Origin: Sedimentisphaera sp050251615
GTDB taxonomy: Bacteria; Planctomycetota; Phycisphaerae; Sedimentisphaerales; Sedimentisphaeraceae
DNA length: 33,062 nt
Assembly: GCA_050251615.1 (NCBI GenBank)
Contig: JBFWMM010000029.1
Location: 1 to 33,062, forward strand
Reading direction: 5' to 3'
Part shown: piece by piece, positions 23,916-30,094 of the stretch
Layout: each line of letters opens with the position of its first letter
How positions within the stretch are numbered: position 1 is the stretch's first letter
Position numbers and translations under genes: made by a program
Notes under the pieces: model-generated
Databases searched by the model: none
Told to the model about the DNA's origin: nothing
The model's input: the letters and a program-made list of their open reading frames with translations, nothing else

Positions 23916-23957
23916 AAAAAACAGCAGGTCGCCCCGTTTCCGACGGGGCGACCTGCT
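23916..23957 (-). terminator. Strong Rho-independent terminator, 15-bp perfect stem
   Basis: Arms 23923-23937 and 23943-23957 (AGCAGGTCGCCCCGT and its complement) enclose a 5-nt loop. On the minus strand they are followed by GTTTTTTA. It lies about 390 nt past the sulfatase stop. Confidence 0.88.
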
Positions 23958-24255
23958 CAACTCTAAAACCTCCGCATTAAAGTATCAGACGTTTCTTACG
24001 TTTACGCACAAAAGCGTTCTTGTGGTGGTGAGCCGGGCGCCATTTAAGGTATTAATCTATCGGCCTCCCGTTTATCTCGCCTCCCGACAACGCTTATCGT
24101 TACCTCTGCCGGCGTCGCTACTGGCGCCGGCTGTAGAAAAACGTATTCATGAACAGCCCAGTTAAATCGCGGGCTGATACGCGTCTAAACCAAATCGATG
24201 TTTTCAAAGAGCTATCTATCGGCCTTCCGCTTTATCGCGGCCTGCCTTTCTTTCA
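23916..24255 (-). ncRNA. Candidate structured non-coding RNA of about 340 nt
   Basis: No convincing protein frame exists here. A promoter (24262-24289) and a very strong terminator (23916-23957) bracket the region on the minus strand. It contains GCTCTTTGAAAA (24212-24201), which resembles an antitermination boxA; hairpins GCCGGCG/CGCCGGC (24108-24131) and AGCCC/GGGCT (about 24155-24175); and the motif GGCCGATAGAT twice (24224-24214 and 24065-24055), each preceded by a purine-rich GATAAA. I tested it by eye against tmRNA, RNase P and 6S signatures and found none. Alternatively it is simply a long 3' untranslated region of the sulfatase. Confidence 0.35.
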
Positions 24256-24261
24256 AATTCC

Positions 24262-24289
24262 ATACTACCACATAAAAAACAGAATTCAA
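24262..24289 (-). promoter_or_regulatory. Promoter candidate for the 340-nt ncRNA
   Basis: TTGAAT (24289-24284), a 16-bp spacer and TAGTAT (24267-24262) on the minus strand. It is downstream of the sulfatase stop, so it cannot serve that gene. Confidence 0.45.
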
Positions 24290-24347
24290 GCACTTCCGCA
24301 AAAATTATCGCACTTTCTGCATATTTTTTTCGCGGCGCCCCTCTGCC

Positions 24348-25775
24348 TTATCCACGCGGACGGTTTCGCGCCGCATCATAGACTTCATGCGTATCGACAA
24401 TCGCGCCGAGGTCTCCCTGCTGAGCCATCCAGCTGTCGAGTTCTGCGCTGAGGCGTAGCTTGATTGGCTCCATGGATTTCATACTGATGAGGTTGTCCAT
24501 TTCCATCGGGTCGTTTTCGAGGTCGTAGAGCTCTTCCGGCGGTCTGTGCATATAGCGGCTCACGAGGTGATGCGCCTTCTCATGCTCGCCTGCGGCAAAC
24601 ATCCAGGAAAGCCAGTAGCTTGTGTGGTCTTTGCCCATCACATACTTGTTTATGTAGAGGTTTTCGGAGCTGAGGTTGCGGATGTAGCGGTAGCGCTCAT
24701 CACGAACCGAGCGGATCGGGTACGGCTGGCCTTCGGGCAGATTGTTATGCATGCCGTAGGTGTATTGGCGGTGCGAATCTTTTTCGCCCGTAAGCACCTG
24801 AAGGAAGCTGGAGCCGTCGAATTTGTCGTTCTGCGCCTTGCCGCTCGCAATCTCCAGAAGCGTAGGCATAACATCGGCGTACTGTACCATTGCGTCCGTA
24901 CGGGTATTCGGTTTGATCCGGTTCGGCCAGCGCCAGACCATGCCTGTACGAATGCCGGCGTCGTAGTTATTCCATTTGCAGCCTGGGAACTGGGCGCCCT
25001 GCTCAGTGGAGAATATCACGATTGTGTTATCGGCTTTACCCGTAGATTCAAGCGTATCAAGAATATCGCCGAGCTGCCGGTCGAGCACTTCAATTTCAGC
25101 GAGATACTTCGCGTAGTTTTCGCGGGTGGCCATTGTGTTGGCGAAGTTGTCGGGGAGGGTCAGCCGGCCGAGATTGAAATGGCTCGGGTCGCCCACAGAC
25201 CACACAGCGTGCGGCACAACAAGCCCGACTACCAGACAGAACGGCTCATCGCTACCCTTTTCGCCCTGCATATACTCTTTGATCCAGGTGGGGTCGGCTT
25301 CAACGGTCGGAGCGACGCAGTTGTCGGTATAGCCTTTGACATTATCAAACGGGAAGCTTGAGCGCGGCGCGATATGCGTCTTGCCGGCAATGCCCACGCG
25401 GTAATCGAGAGCGCCGAGATGATGGCAGATGCTCTTTGTGCCAGGCAGGCTGACGCAATGATTCCAGCAGGTGCCGGTGGTCATGGGGTACTGGCCCGTA
25501 TATAGCTCCGTACGGCAGGGCTGACACATCGCCATCGTCATAAAGGCGCGGTTGAACGTCTTGCCTTCGCTCGCCAGATTCATAAGACGCGGCATCTTTA
25601 CGTTGCTGCCGCCGTAGAGTGGAGTGTCGTTCCAGGTGCAGTCGTCGCCGAGAACGATAAGGATATTCGGCTTGCTCTGTTTCTCCGCGCCGAAGACATC
25701 CCCTATCAAACATCCCGCGGCCGCTATCGAAGCCGCCTTCATAAATGAACGCCTGTTCATCCTCTGTTCTTTCAT
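24348..25775 (-). CDS. Tat-exported sulfatase (formylglycine-dependent, S1 family)
   Basis: A 475-residue sulfatase for sulfate esters, probably on algal or host glycans. The Tat signal MNRRSFMKAASIAAAGC has the twin arginine and ends in an AAAGC lipobox-like site, so it may be a lipoprotein. PNILIVLGDDCTW starts the fold and supplies the metal-binding aspartates. CQPCRTELYTG (Cys about 84, Arg about 88) is the C-x-P-x-R formylglycine motif, which requires a separate maturase. GKTHIAPR and DRQLGDILDTLE fit the family. The ATG at 25775 was chosen because AGAGG lies 7 nt upstream; the ATG at 25760, right at the Tat motif, is possible. No sulfatase-maturating enzyme is in the window. Substrate unknown. 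Confidence 0.9.
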   Translation of the reverse strand: MKEQRMNRRSFMKAASIAAAGCLIGDVFGAEKQSKPNILIVLGDDCTWNDTPLYGGSNVKMPRLMNLASEGKTFNRAFMTMAMCQPCRTELYTGQYPMTTGTCWNHCVSLPGTKSICHHLGALDYRVGIAGKTHIAPRSSFPFDNVKGYTDNCVAPTVEADPTWIKEYMQGEKGSDEPFCLVVGLVVPHAVWSVGDPSHFNLGRLTLPDNFANTMATRENYAKYLAEIEVLDRQLGDILDTLESTGKADNTIVIFSTEQGAQFPGCKWNNYDAGIRTGMVWRWPNRIKPNTRTDAMVQYADVMPTLLEIASGKAQNDKFDGSSFLQVLTGEKDSHRQYTYGMHNNLPEGQPYPIRSVRDERYRYIRNLSSENLYINKYVMGKDHTSYWLSWMFAAGEHEKAHHLVSRYMHRPPEELYDLENDPMEMDNLISMKSMEPIKLRLSAELDSWMAQQGDLGAIVDTHEVYDAARNRPRG

Positions 25776-25861
25776 ATTCAAGCCTCTTGCTATATGTGTT
25801 TATAATATAAAGTTAAATATCGCGAAACGGCATTTTTTTACAAGAAACTTTGCGGATATGC

Positions 25862-25895
25862 AAAAAAAAGGGCGCATCCGTTAAGACGCACCCTT
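25862..25895 (-). terminator. Rho-independent terminator of the leuAC unit
   Basis: On the minus strand the stem AAGGGTGCG pairs with TGCGCCCTT (two G-U pairs), followed by eight Ts. It begins about 30 nt after the leuC stop. Confidence 0.88.
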
Positions 25896-25926
25896 TGCTT
25901 ATTGCTTATCACAGAAAGCTGAAGGC

Positions 25927-27192
25927 TTACATATACTTTCTCGGGTCAACGAGCTTGCCCTCGATGGCGCTTGCCGCGGCGGTTGCGGGGCTTGCCAGAT
26001 ACACGCCACTTGTCGGGTGTCCCATACGGCCTACGAAGTTTCGGTTTGTCGTGCTGACGCACTTCTCTTCGTCCGCGAGGATACCCATAAATCCGCCAAG
26101 ACACGCTCCGCATGTGGGCGCGGCCACAACGCAGCCGGCTTCCTGGAAGATATTGAGCAGGCCCTCTTCATTTGCCTGGCGCCAGATGTCCGGCGTTGCG
26201 GGAACTACAATTGTGCGAATCTTCACCTGCTTGCCCTTGATGAACTTCGCCGCGATGCGAAGATCTTCGATACGGCCGTTTGTGCAGGAGCCGATGTACG
26301 CCTGGTCCATTTCTGTGCCGGCGACTTCGCTGATTGTCTTGCCGTTGCTGGGCAGATTCGGCACGGCAACCATAGGCTCGAGTTTCGAGCAGTCGAACTC
26401 CTCTACCTGACAGTACTGCGCGTCCGCATCGCTCGCGAGCACTTCGTAATGATTGCGCTCAGGGCTCAGTACCCTGTCGAGATAGGCCTTTGTAACATCG
26501 TCATAGGCGATGATACCGCTCTTTCCGCCCGCTTCAATGGCCATATTTGTGATGGTCATTCTGGCTTCCATTGTGAGCGATTCGATTGTGGGGCCGGTGA
26601 ATTCCATCGCCTTGTAGAGCGCACCGTCTGTGCCGATGCGCGTGATGATGGCGATGATCATATCCTTGCTGAATACGCCTTCGCCGAGCTCGCCGTTCAT
26701 CACGAATTTGATGCTCTCAGGCACCTTGAACCACAGCTCGCCTGTTGCGATGGATGCGGCCAGGTCGGTTGAGCCGATACCCGTGCTGAACGCGCCGAAC
26801 GCGCCGTATGTACAGGTATGCGAATCACCGCCCACGATAATCTCCGACGGGCGTATATGCCCCTTCTCGGGCAGAATCGCATGGCAAACGCCCGCCTTGC
26901 CGACGGGGTAGTAGTTTGTTATGTTGTTTTTGCGGGCCCATCTGTCGAGGCGCTTTAAGAGCTGGGCGCTCTTGATGTCCTTGGCGGGCTGGAAGTGATC
27001 CGGTGTAACAACTATCTTCTCTTTGTCGAAGACGCCCGTAATGCCTCTGGCTTCGAGCATACTGATAGCCGGCGGCGTGGTAACGTCGTGGCACATGATC
27101 GTATCAATTTTGGCGTTTACCAGGTCGCCCGGAGCAACACTCCGCTTGCCGGCGCCCTTTGCGAGAATCTTCTCAGTTATTGTCATTCCCAT
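25927..27192 (-). CDS. leuC: 3-isopropylmalate dehydratase large subunit
   Basis: A 421-residue aconitase-family protein of the short LeuC2/HacA type. Together with LeuD it isomerises 2-isopropylmalate to 3-isopropylmalate through a 4Fe-4S cluster. Cluster ligands appear in YIGSCTNGR and PTCGACLGG. MCHDVTTPPAI, GGDSHTCTYGA and GRMGHPTSGVYLASPATAAASA also fit the family. AGGAAA lies 8 nt before the ATG, 22 nt after leuA, so the two are co-transcribed. No leuD follows; the next features are a terminator and the sulfatase, so the small subunit must be encoded elsewhere. Homoaconitate or citramalate-type substrates are possible for this subfamily, but the linkage to leuA favours leucine synthesis. 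Confidence 0.92.
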   Translation of the reverse strand: MGMTITEKILAKGAGKRSVAPGDLVNAKIDTIMCHDVTTPPAISMLEARGITGVFDKEKIVVTPDHFQPAKDIKSAQLLKRLDRWARKNNITNYYPVGKAGVCHAILPEKGHIRPSEIIVGGDSHTCTYGAFGAFSTGIGSTDLAASIATGELWFKVPESIKFVMNGELGEGVFSKDMIIAIITRIGTDGALYKAMEFTGPTIESLTMEARMTITNMAIEAGGKSGIIAYDDVTKAYLDRVLSPERNHYEVLASDADAQYCQVEEFDCSKLEPMVAVPNLPSNGKTISEVAGTEMDQAYIGSCTNGRIEDLRIAAKFIKGKQVKIRTIVVPATPDIWRQANEEGLLNIFQEAGCVVAAPTCGACLGGFMGILADEEKCVSTTNRNFVGRMGHPTSGVYLASPATAAASAIEGKLVDPRKYM

Positions 27193-27214
27193 TTGTCGTT
27201 TCCTGCTGTAAGAT

Positions 27215-28765
27215 TTATATAGTTTCTTCGTCTTTCGGCGCGGCTGCCTCTCTTTGTAACAGCTTGTTTATGGCGTCTATATACGCCTTCGCGCTCGCTT
27301 CGATGATGTCTGTCGAGGTGCCACGGCCTATGATTCTTGCGCCGTTTGCATCCAGCACGGTAACGCTCGCCTCGCCGAGCGCTTCCACGCCGCCGGTTAT
27401 TGCTCTGATGTTGTAATCCACCAGCTCGGGCGATATGCCGACAGCCTCGCGAATGGCCTTGTACGCCGCATCAACGGGGCCATCGCCAAATGCCGCCGCG
27501 ACATACTCCTCTTCGCCTGAGATTATGCGTACGCTCGCCGTGGGAATCGTGCTTGCGCCCGAGCCCGAAGCGACCTGCAAATGGTCGAGGCGGTATTTCT
27601 GCTCTACGCTGCTGATGTCGTCGCTGATAATTGCGGCGATGTCCTCATCGTAGATTTCTTTCTTTTTATCGGCCAGTTCGAGGAATTTCTCGAACGCCAG
27701 AGCCATTTCCGCATCGGTGAGCTTGTAGCCGAGCTTCTCGCACCTGTCCATGAATCCCGCATGGCCGCTGTGCCTGCCGAGCACCATCTTGTTGCCGTCA
27801 AGGCCGATGGAGTCGGGCGTCATAATCTCGTACGTCTCGCGGTGCTTGAGCACGCCGTGGACGTGGATGCCGCTCTCGTGCGCGAAGGCGTTCGAGCCGA
27901 CAATCGCCTTATTCGGCGCGATTGCAAAGCCCGTCAGCCGGCTGACAAGCTTGCTCGCTTTGGCGATTTCCTGAGTAACAATGCCGGTGGTAACGCCGGC
28001 GAACAAATCGGGGCGCGTGTTAATCGCCATCACGACTTCCTCCATCGCCGCATTACCCGCGCGCTCGCCGATGCCGTTTATCGTGCATTCAACCTGCCTT
28101 GCGCCGTTCAAAATGCCCGCTATGCTGTTTGCAGTGGCTACGCCGAGGTCGTTGTGGCAGTGCGTGCTGATTATTGCCTGCTCGATGTTGGGCACGCGTT
28201 CTTTCAGCGTGGCTATGATCCGGCCATACTCGTTCGGCATCACGTAGCCTACGGTATCGGGTATGTTCACGATCGTCGCGCCGGCTTCTATAACCGCCTG
28301 AACCACCTCAATCAGAAACTCGATTTCGGTGCGGCAGGCGTCTTCCGGCGAGAATTCCACTTCATCAACTGCGCCCACGCAGTGCTTGACCGCCTCAACA
28401 GACATCTTGAGTACTTCATCCGGCGTCTTGCGCAGCTTGTACTCCATATGGATGGGGCTTGTCGCAATGAACGTGTGTATGCGACTGCGTTTTGCTGTCT
28501 TCAGGGCGTCCGCCGCACAGTCTATATCGCCCTTGTTCGCACGTGCGAGCGCGGCGATTGTGGGGCCGGTAAGCTCGGAAGAGATGAGCTTTGTGGCCTC
28601 AAGCTGGGCAGGCGAGGATATGGGGAATCCCGCTTCGATGATGTCGATATTCAGCGCTTCAAGCTGACGAGCCACCTGGAGCTTTTCATTGATGCTCATT
28701 GCCGCGCCGGGCGCTTGTTCGCCATCACGCAGGGTGGTGTCGAATATGTATAATTTTTCACTCAT
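27215..28765 (-). CDS. leuA: 2-isopropylmalate synthase
   Basis: A 516-residue enzyme that condenses 2-oxoisovalerate with acetyl-CoA, the first step of leucine synthesis. The HMGL-like TIM barrel has FDTTLRDGEQAPGAAM (8-23), the metal-site HCHNDLGVATANS and NGIGERAGNAA. The linker with HESGIHVHGVLKH follows, then the C-terminal leucine-binding regulatory domain (about 380-505, ending TDIIEASAKAYIDAINKLL). AAGGAAG lies 7 nt before the ATG. Both feedback control through that domain and transcriptional control through the leader (28869-28940) are plausible. leuC follows 22 nt downstream. Confidence 0.95.
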   Translation of the reverse strand: MSEKLYIFDTTLRDGEQAPGAAMSINEKLQVARQLEALNIDIIEAGFPISSPAQLEATKLISSELTGPTIAALARANKGDIDCAADALKTAKRSRIHTFIATSPIHMEYKLRKTPDEVLKMSVEAVKHCVGAVDEVEFSPEDACRTEIEFLIEVVQAVIEAGATIVNIPDTVGYVMPNEYGRIIATLKERVPNIEQAIISTHCHNDLGVATANSIAGILNGARQVECTINGIGERAGNAAMEEVVMAINTRPDLFAGVTTGIVTQEIAKASKLVSRLTGFAIAPNKAIVGSNAFAHESGIHVHGVLKHRETYEIMTPDSIGLDGNKMVLGRHSGHAGFMDRCEKLGYKLTDAEMALAFEKFLELADKKKEIYDEDIAAIISDDISSVEQKYRLDHLQVASGSGASTIPTASVRIISGEEEYVAAAFGDGPVDAAYKAIREAVGISPELVDYNIRAITGGVEALGEASVTVLDANGARIIGRGTSTDIIEASAKAYIDAINKLLQREAAAPKDEETI

Positions 28766-28868
28766 AGTCTTCTTCCTTTTTATAGCAATTCTCCCCCTGA
28801 TCGCAGGGGAGTGCCTTGAAAATTTGCCAATTACGTTATATGCCGTTTACGGTATGTATGTATAGAAA

Positions 28869-28940
28869 TCAAGCGCCGCACAGGCGCAGAAGGCCGATGA
28901 GCGTTCTGAATGCAGGTGTATTGTTGGCAAAATACTTCAT
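28869..28940 (-). CDS. Putative leucine leader peptide upstream of leuA
   Basis: A 23-residue frame starts at an ATG at 28940, only 11 nt after the perfect TATAAT, so the message would be nearly leaderless. It carries four leucines in its last ten residues (positions 14, 17, 18 and 20) before TGA. A hairpin GCGCC/GGCGC (28873-28887) covers the last leucine codons and the stop. A long-range pairing of 28924-28931 with 28823-28830 (TTTGCCAA/TTGGCAAA) would alternate with it. A further stem (28791-28811) lies before the leuA ribosome site. No T-run terminator is evident, so translation-based attenuation is inference. Confidence 0.35.
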   Translation of the reverse strand: MKYFANNTPAFRTLIGLLRLCGA

Positions 28941-28951
28941 AGTCGCAGCAG

Positions 28952-28979
28952 ATTATACTGTATAGAGGTGCGTCTGCAA
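28952..28979 (-). promoter_or_regulatory. Promoter of leuA-leuC
   Basis: TTGCAG (28979-28974), a 16-bp spacer and a perfect TATAAT (28957-28952) on the minus strand. It leaves a leader of about 180 nt before the leuA ATG. Confidence 0.65.
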
Positions 28980-29022
28980 GCAGGTTTTTTCGCTCCGGCC
29001 CGGCAGAGGCGGACAATGAGTC

Positions 29023-29475
29023 TTATTTGAGGTATTCGCCGAGAAGCTTATTGAAGCGCGCTCCATCGGGGCTCCTCATAAATTTCATCAGCTGGGAAAT
29101 GTTTACATACGCCTGTTGCGGTAGCCTATGCTCGCATTCACAAGCAGCGGCCTCGGCGGCTTTCTCTTCAATGCGCAGGAATTCGGAGAAAAAGCTTTTA
29201 AGCATCCAGTGTTTATGCGCAACGGTGCTGGCGCGCTGGCTACCTGATTCGGTGAGCGTGATGTATTCGTAGGGCTGGTAGTTTATCAGGCCGCGCTCGG
29301 CAAGCGACTGCATAGCGCCGGTTACAGAGGGCGCCCGCACGCCAAGCATCTCCGCAATGTCCTTCACCCTCGCGAAGCCCTTGTCGAGCTGAAGCATATA
29401 CACGGCTTCAAGGTAGTCTTCAAGCCCCGAGGTAAGCCGCTTTGTACTTGTCGTTGGCGCTTTATTATCTGTCAT
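29023..29475 (-). CDS. DtxR/MntR-family metal-responsive regulator
   Basis: A 150-residue regulator. The N-terminal winged helix (LEDYLEAVYMLQLDKGFARV, then KDIAEMLGVRAPSVTGAMQSL and AERGLINYQPYEYITLTESG) is the DtxR/MntR DNA-binding domain. The following dimerisation domain has HKHWMLKSFFSEFL and EEKAAEAACECEHRL, which hold the usual His, Glu and Cys metal-binding positions. There is no SH3-like third domain, as in MntR. It probably senses Mn(II) or Fe(II). No metal transporter is adjacent; leuA follows on the same strand but has its own promoter. AGGAAA lies about 12 nt before the ATG. Its own leader holds TTAG-N6-CTAA, a possible autoregulatory site. Confidence 0.88.
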   Translation of the reverse strand: MTDNKAPTTSTKRLTSGLEDYLEAVYMLQLDKGFARVKDIAEMLGVRAPSVTGAMQSLAERGLINYQPYEYITLTESGSQRASTVAHKHWMLKSFFSEFLRIEEKAAEAAACECEHRLPQQAYVNISQLMKFMRSPDGARFNKLLGEYLK

Positions 29476-29497
29476 GGGATGCTGTTTCCTGATCTGT

Positions 29498-29557
29498 TTA
29501 GTTTGGCCTAATAATCTTTTACAATGGCTATACTACCCGATACGCGCGTAATGTCAA
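29498..29557 (-). promoter_or_regulatory. Promoter and possible operator of the DtxR/MntR-type gene
   Basis: TTGACA (29557-29552, perfect), a 16-bp spacer and TAGTAT (29535-29530). Downstream, TTAG-N6-CTAA (29498-29511) resembles the outer bases of DtxR-type operators and falls about +12 to +25 from the expected start of transcription. Confidence 0.5.
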
Positions 29558-29586
29558 ACGAGTCATTGAAAATAAGAGAAACGGCT

Positions 29587-29867
29587 TTGCGCAATGGCGC
29601 TGTTTTGCGAGGCGTCATAACATCCCGAGCGAGCATTGTAGAGACGCAAGATTTTGCGTCTCTACCGGATTACGAACGTATATTATCCGTGGCCATCGGT
29701 TTAAATGCACCGGCATTGGTGGGCGTTGCGGGTTGAATATAACAGCGGAGGCGCGCAAGCGCCCCGAAATTGAAAGTTAAGCCCGCCGCGCTCTTCGCAT
29801 TGCTTGCGCAATGGCGCTGTTTGGGGTTTGACTTCACCGGCATTGGTGGGCAAGGACGCGATGAATC
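29587..29867. repeat. Non-coding repeat cluster: mosaic modules plus palindrome copy 2
   Basis: In order: a partial TTGCGCAATGGCGCTGTTT module (29587-29605); ACATCCCG with the palindrome GTAGAGACGCAA/TTGCGTCTCTAC (29638-29665) and CCGGATTACG; CACCGGCATTGGTGGGC (29708-29724); ACAGCGGAGGCGCGCAAGC with CCCCGAAATTGAAAGTTA (29742-29779); the TTCGCATTGC module (29794-29822); CACCGGCATTGGTGGGC again (29835-29851); and GGACGCGATGAATC. Order and spacing mirror 5416-5558. Confidence 0.75.
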
Positions 29868-29967
29868 NNNNNNNNNNNNNNNNNNNNNNNNNNNNNNNNN
29901 NNNNNNNNNNNNNNNNNNNNNNNNNNNNNNNNNNNNNNNNNNNNNNNNNNNNNNNNNNNNNNNNNNN
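29868..29967. other. Scaffold gap of 100 N
   Basis: Exactly 100 Ns. The 127 bp before it (29741-29867) are identical to the 127 bp after it (29968-30094), the same overlap length as at the E2 gap. It is probably a collapsed overlap with nothing missing. Confidence 0.93.
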
Positions 29968-30094
29968 AACAGCGGAGGCGCGCAAGCGCCCCGAAATTGA
30001 AAGTTAAGCCCGCCGCGCTCTTCGCATTGCTTGCGCAATGGCGCTGTTTGGGGTTTGACTTCACCGGCATTGGTGGGCAAGGACGCGATGAATC
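29968..30094. repeat. 127-bp exact duplicate of 29741-29867 across the gap
   Basis: Contains the ACAGCGGAGG, TTCGCATTGC and CACCGGCATT modules again and ends inside the stop codon of the next gene. Likely the same DNA written twice by scaffolding. Confidence 0.85.

Noticed and set aside
23977..24051. Short basic frame ending in FVRKRKKRLIL on the minus strand, ribosomal-protein-like
   Set aside because: Only about 24 codons between stops with no start codon or ribosome site; kept only as a note within the candidate ncRNA.
23916..24255. tmRNA, RNase P RNA or 6S RNA
   Set aside because: No tRNA-like ends, no tag frame ending in ALAA, no GAGGAAAGTCC core, and no 6S-like long bulged helix seen by eye.
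27581..28753. 390-codon open frame on the plus strand
   Set aside because: Fully antisense to leuA, no recognisable motif.
29670..30080. Several 70-136-codon frames reading through the Ns
   Set aside because: Translations of repeat modules and unknown bases; the same peptides recur in the other repeat cluster.
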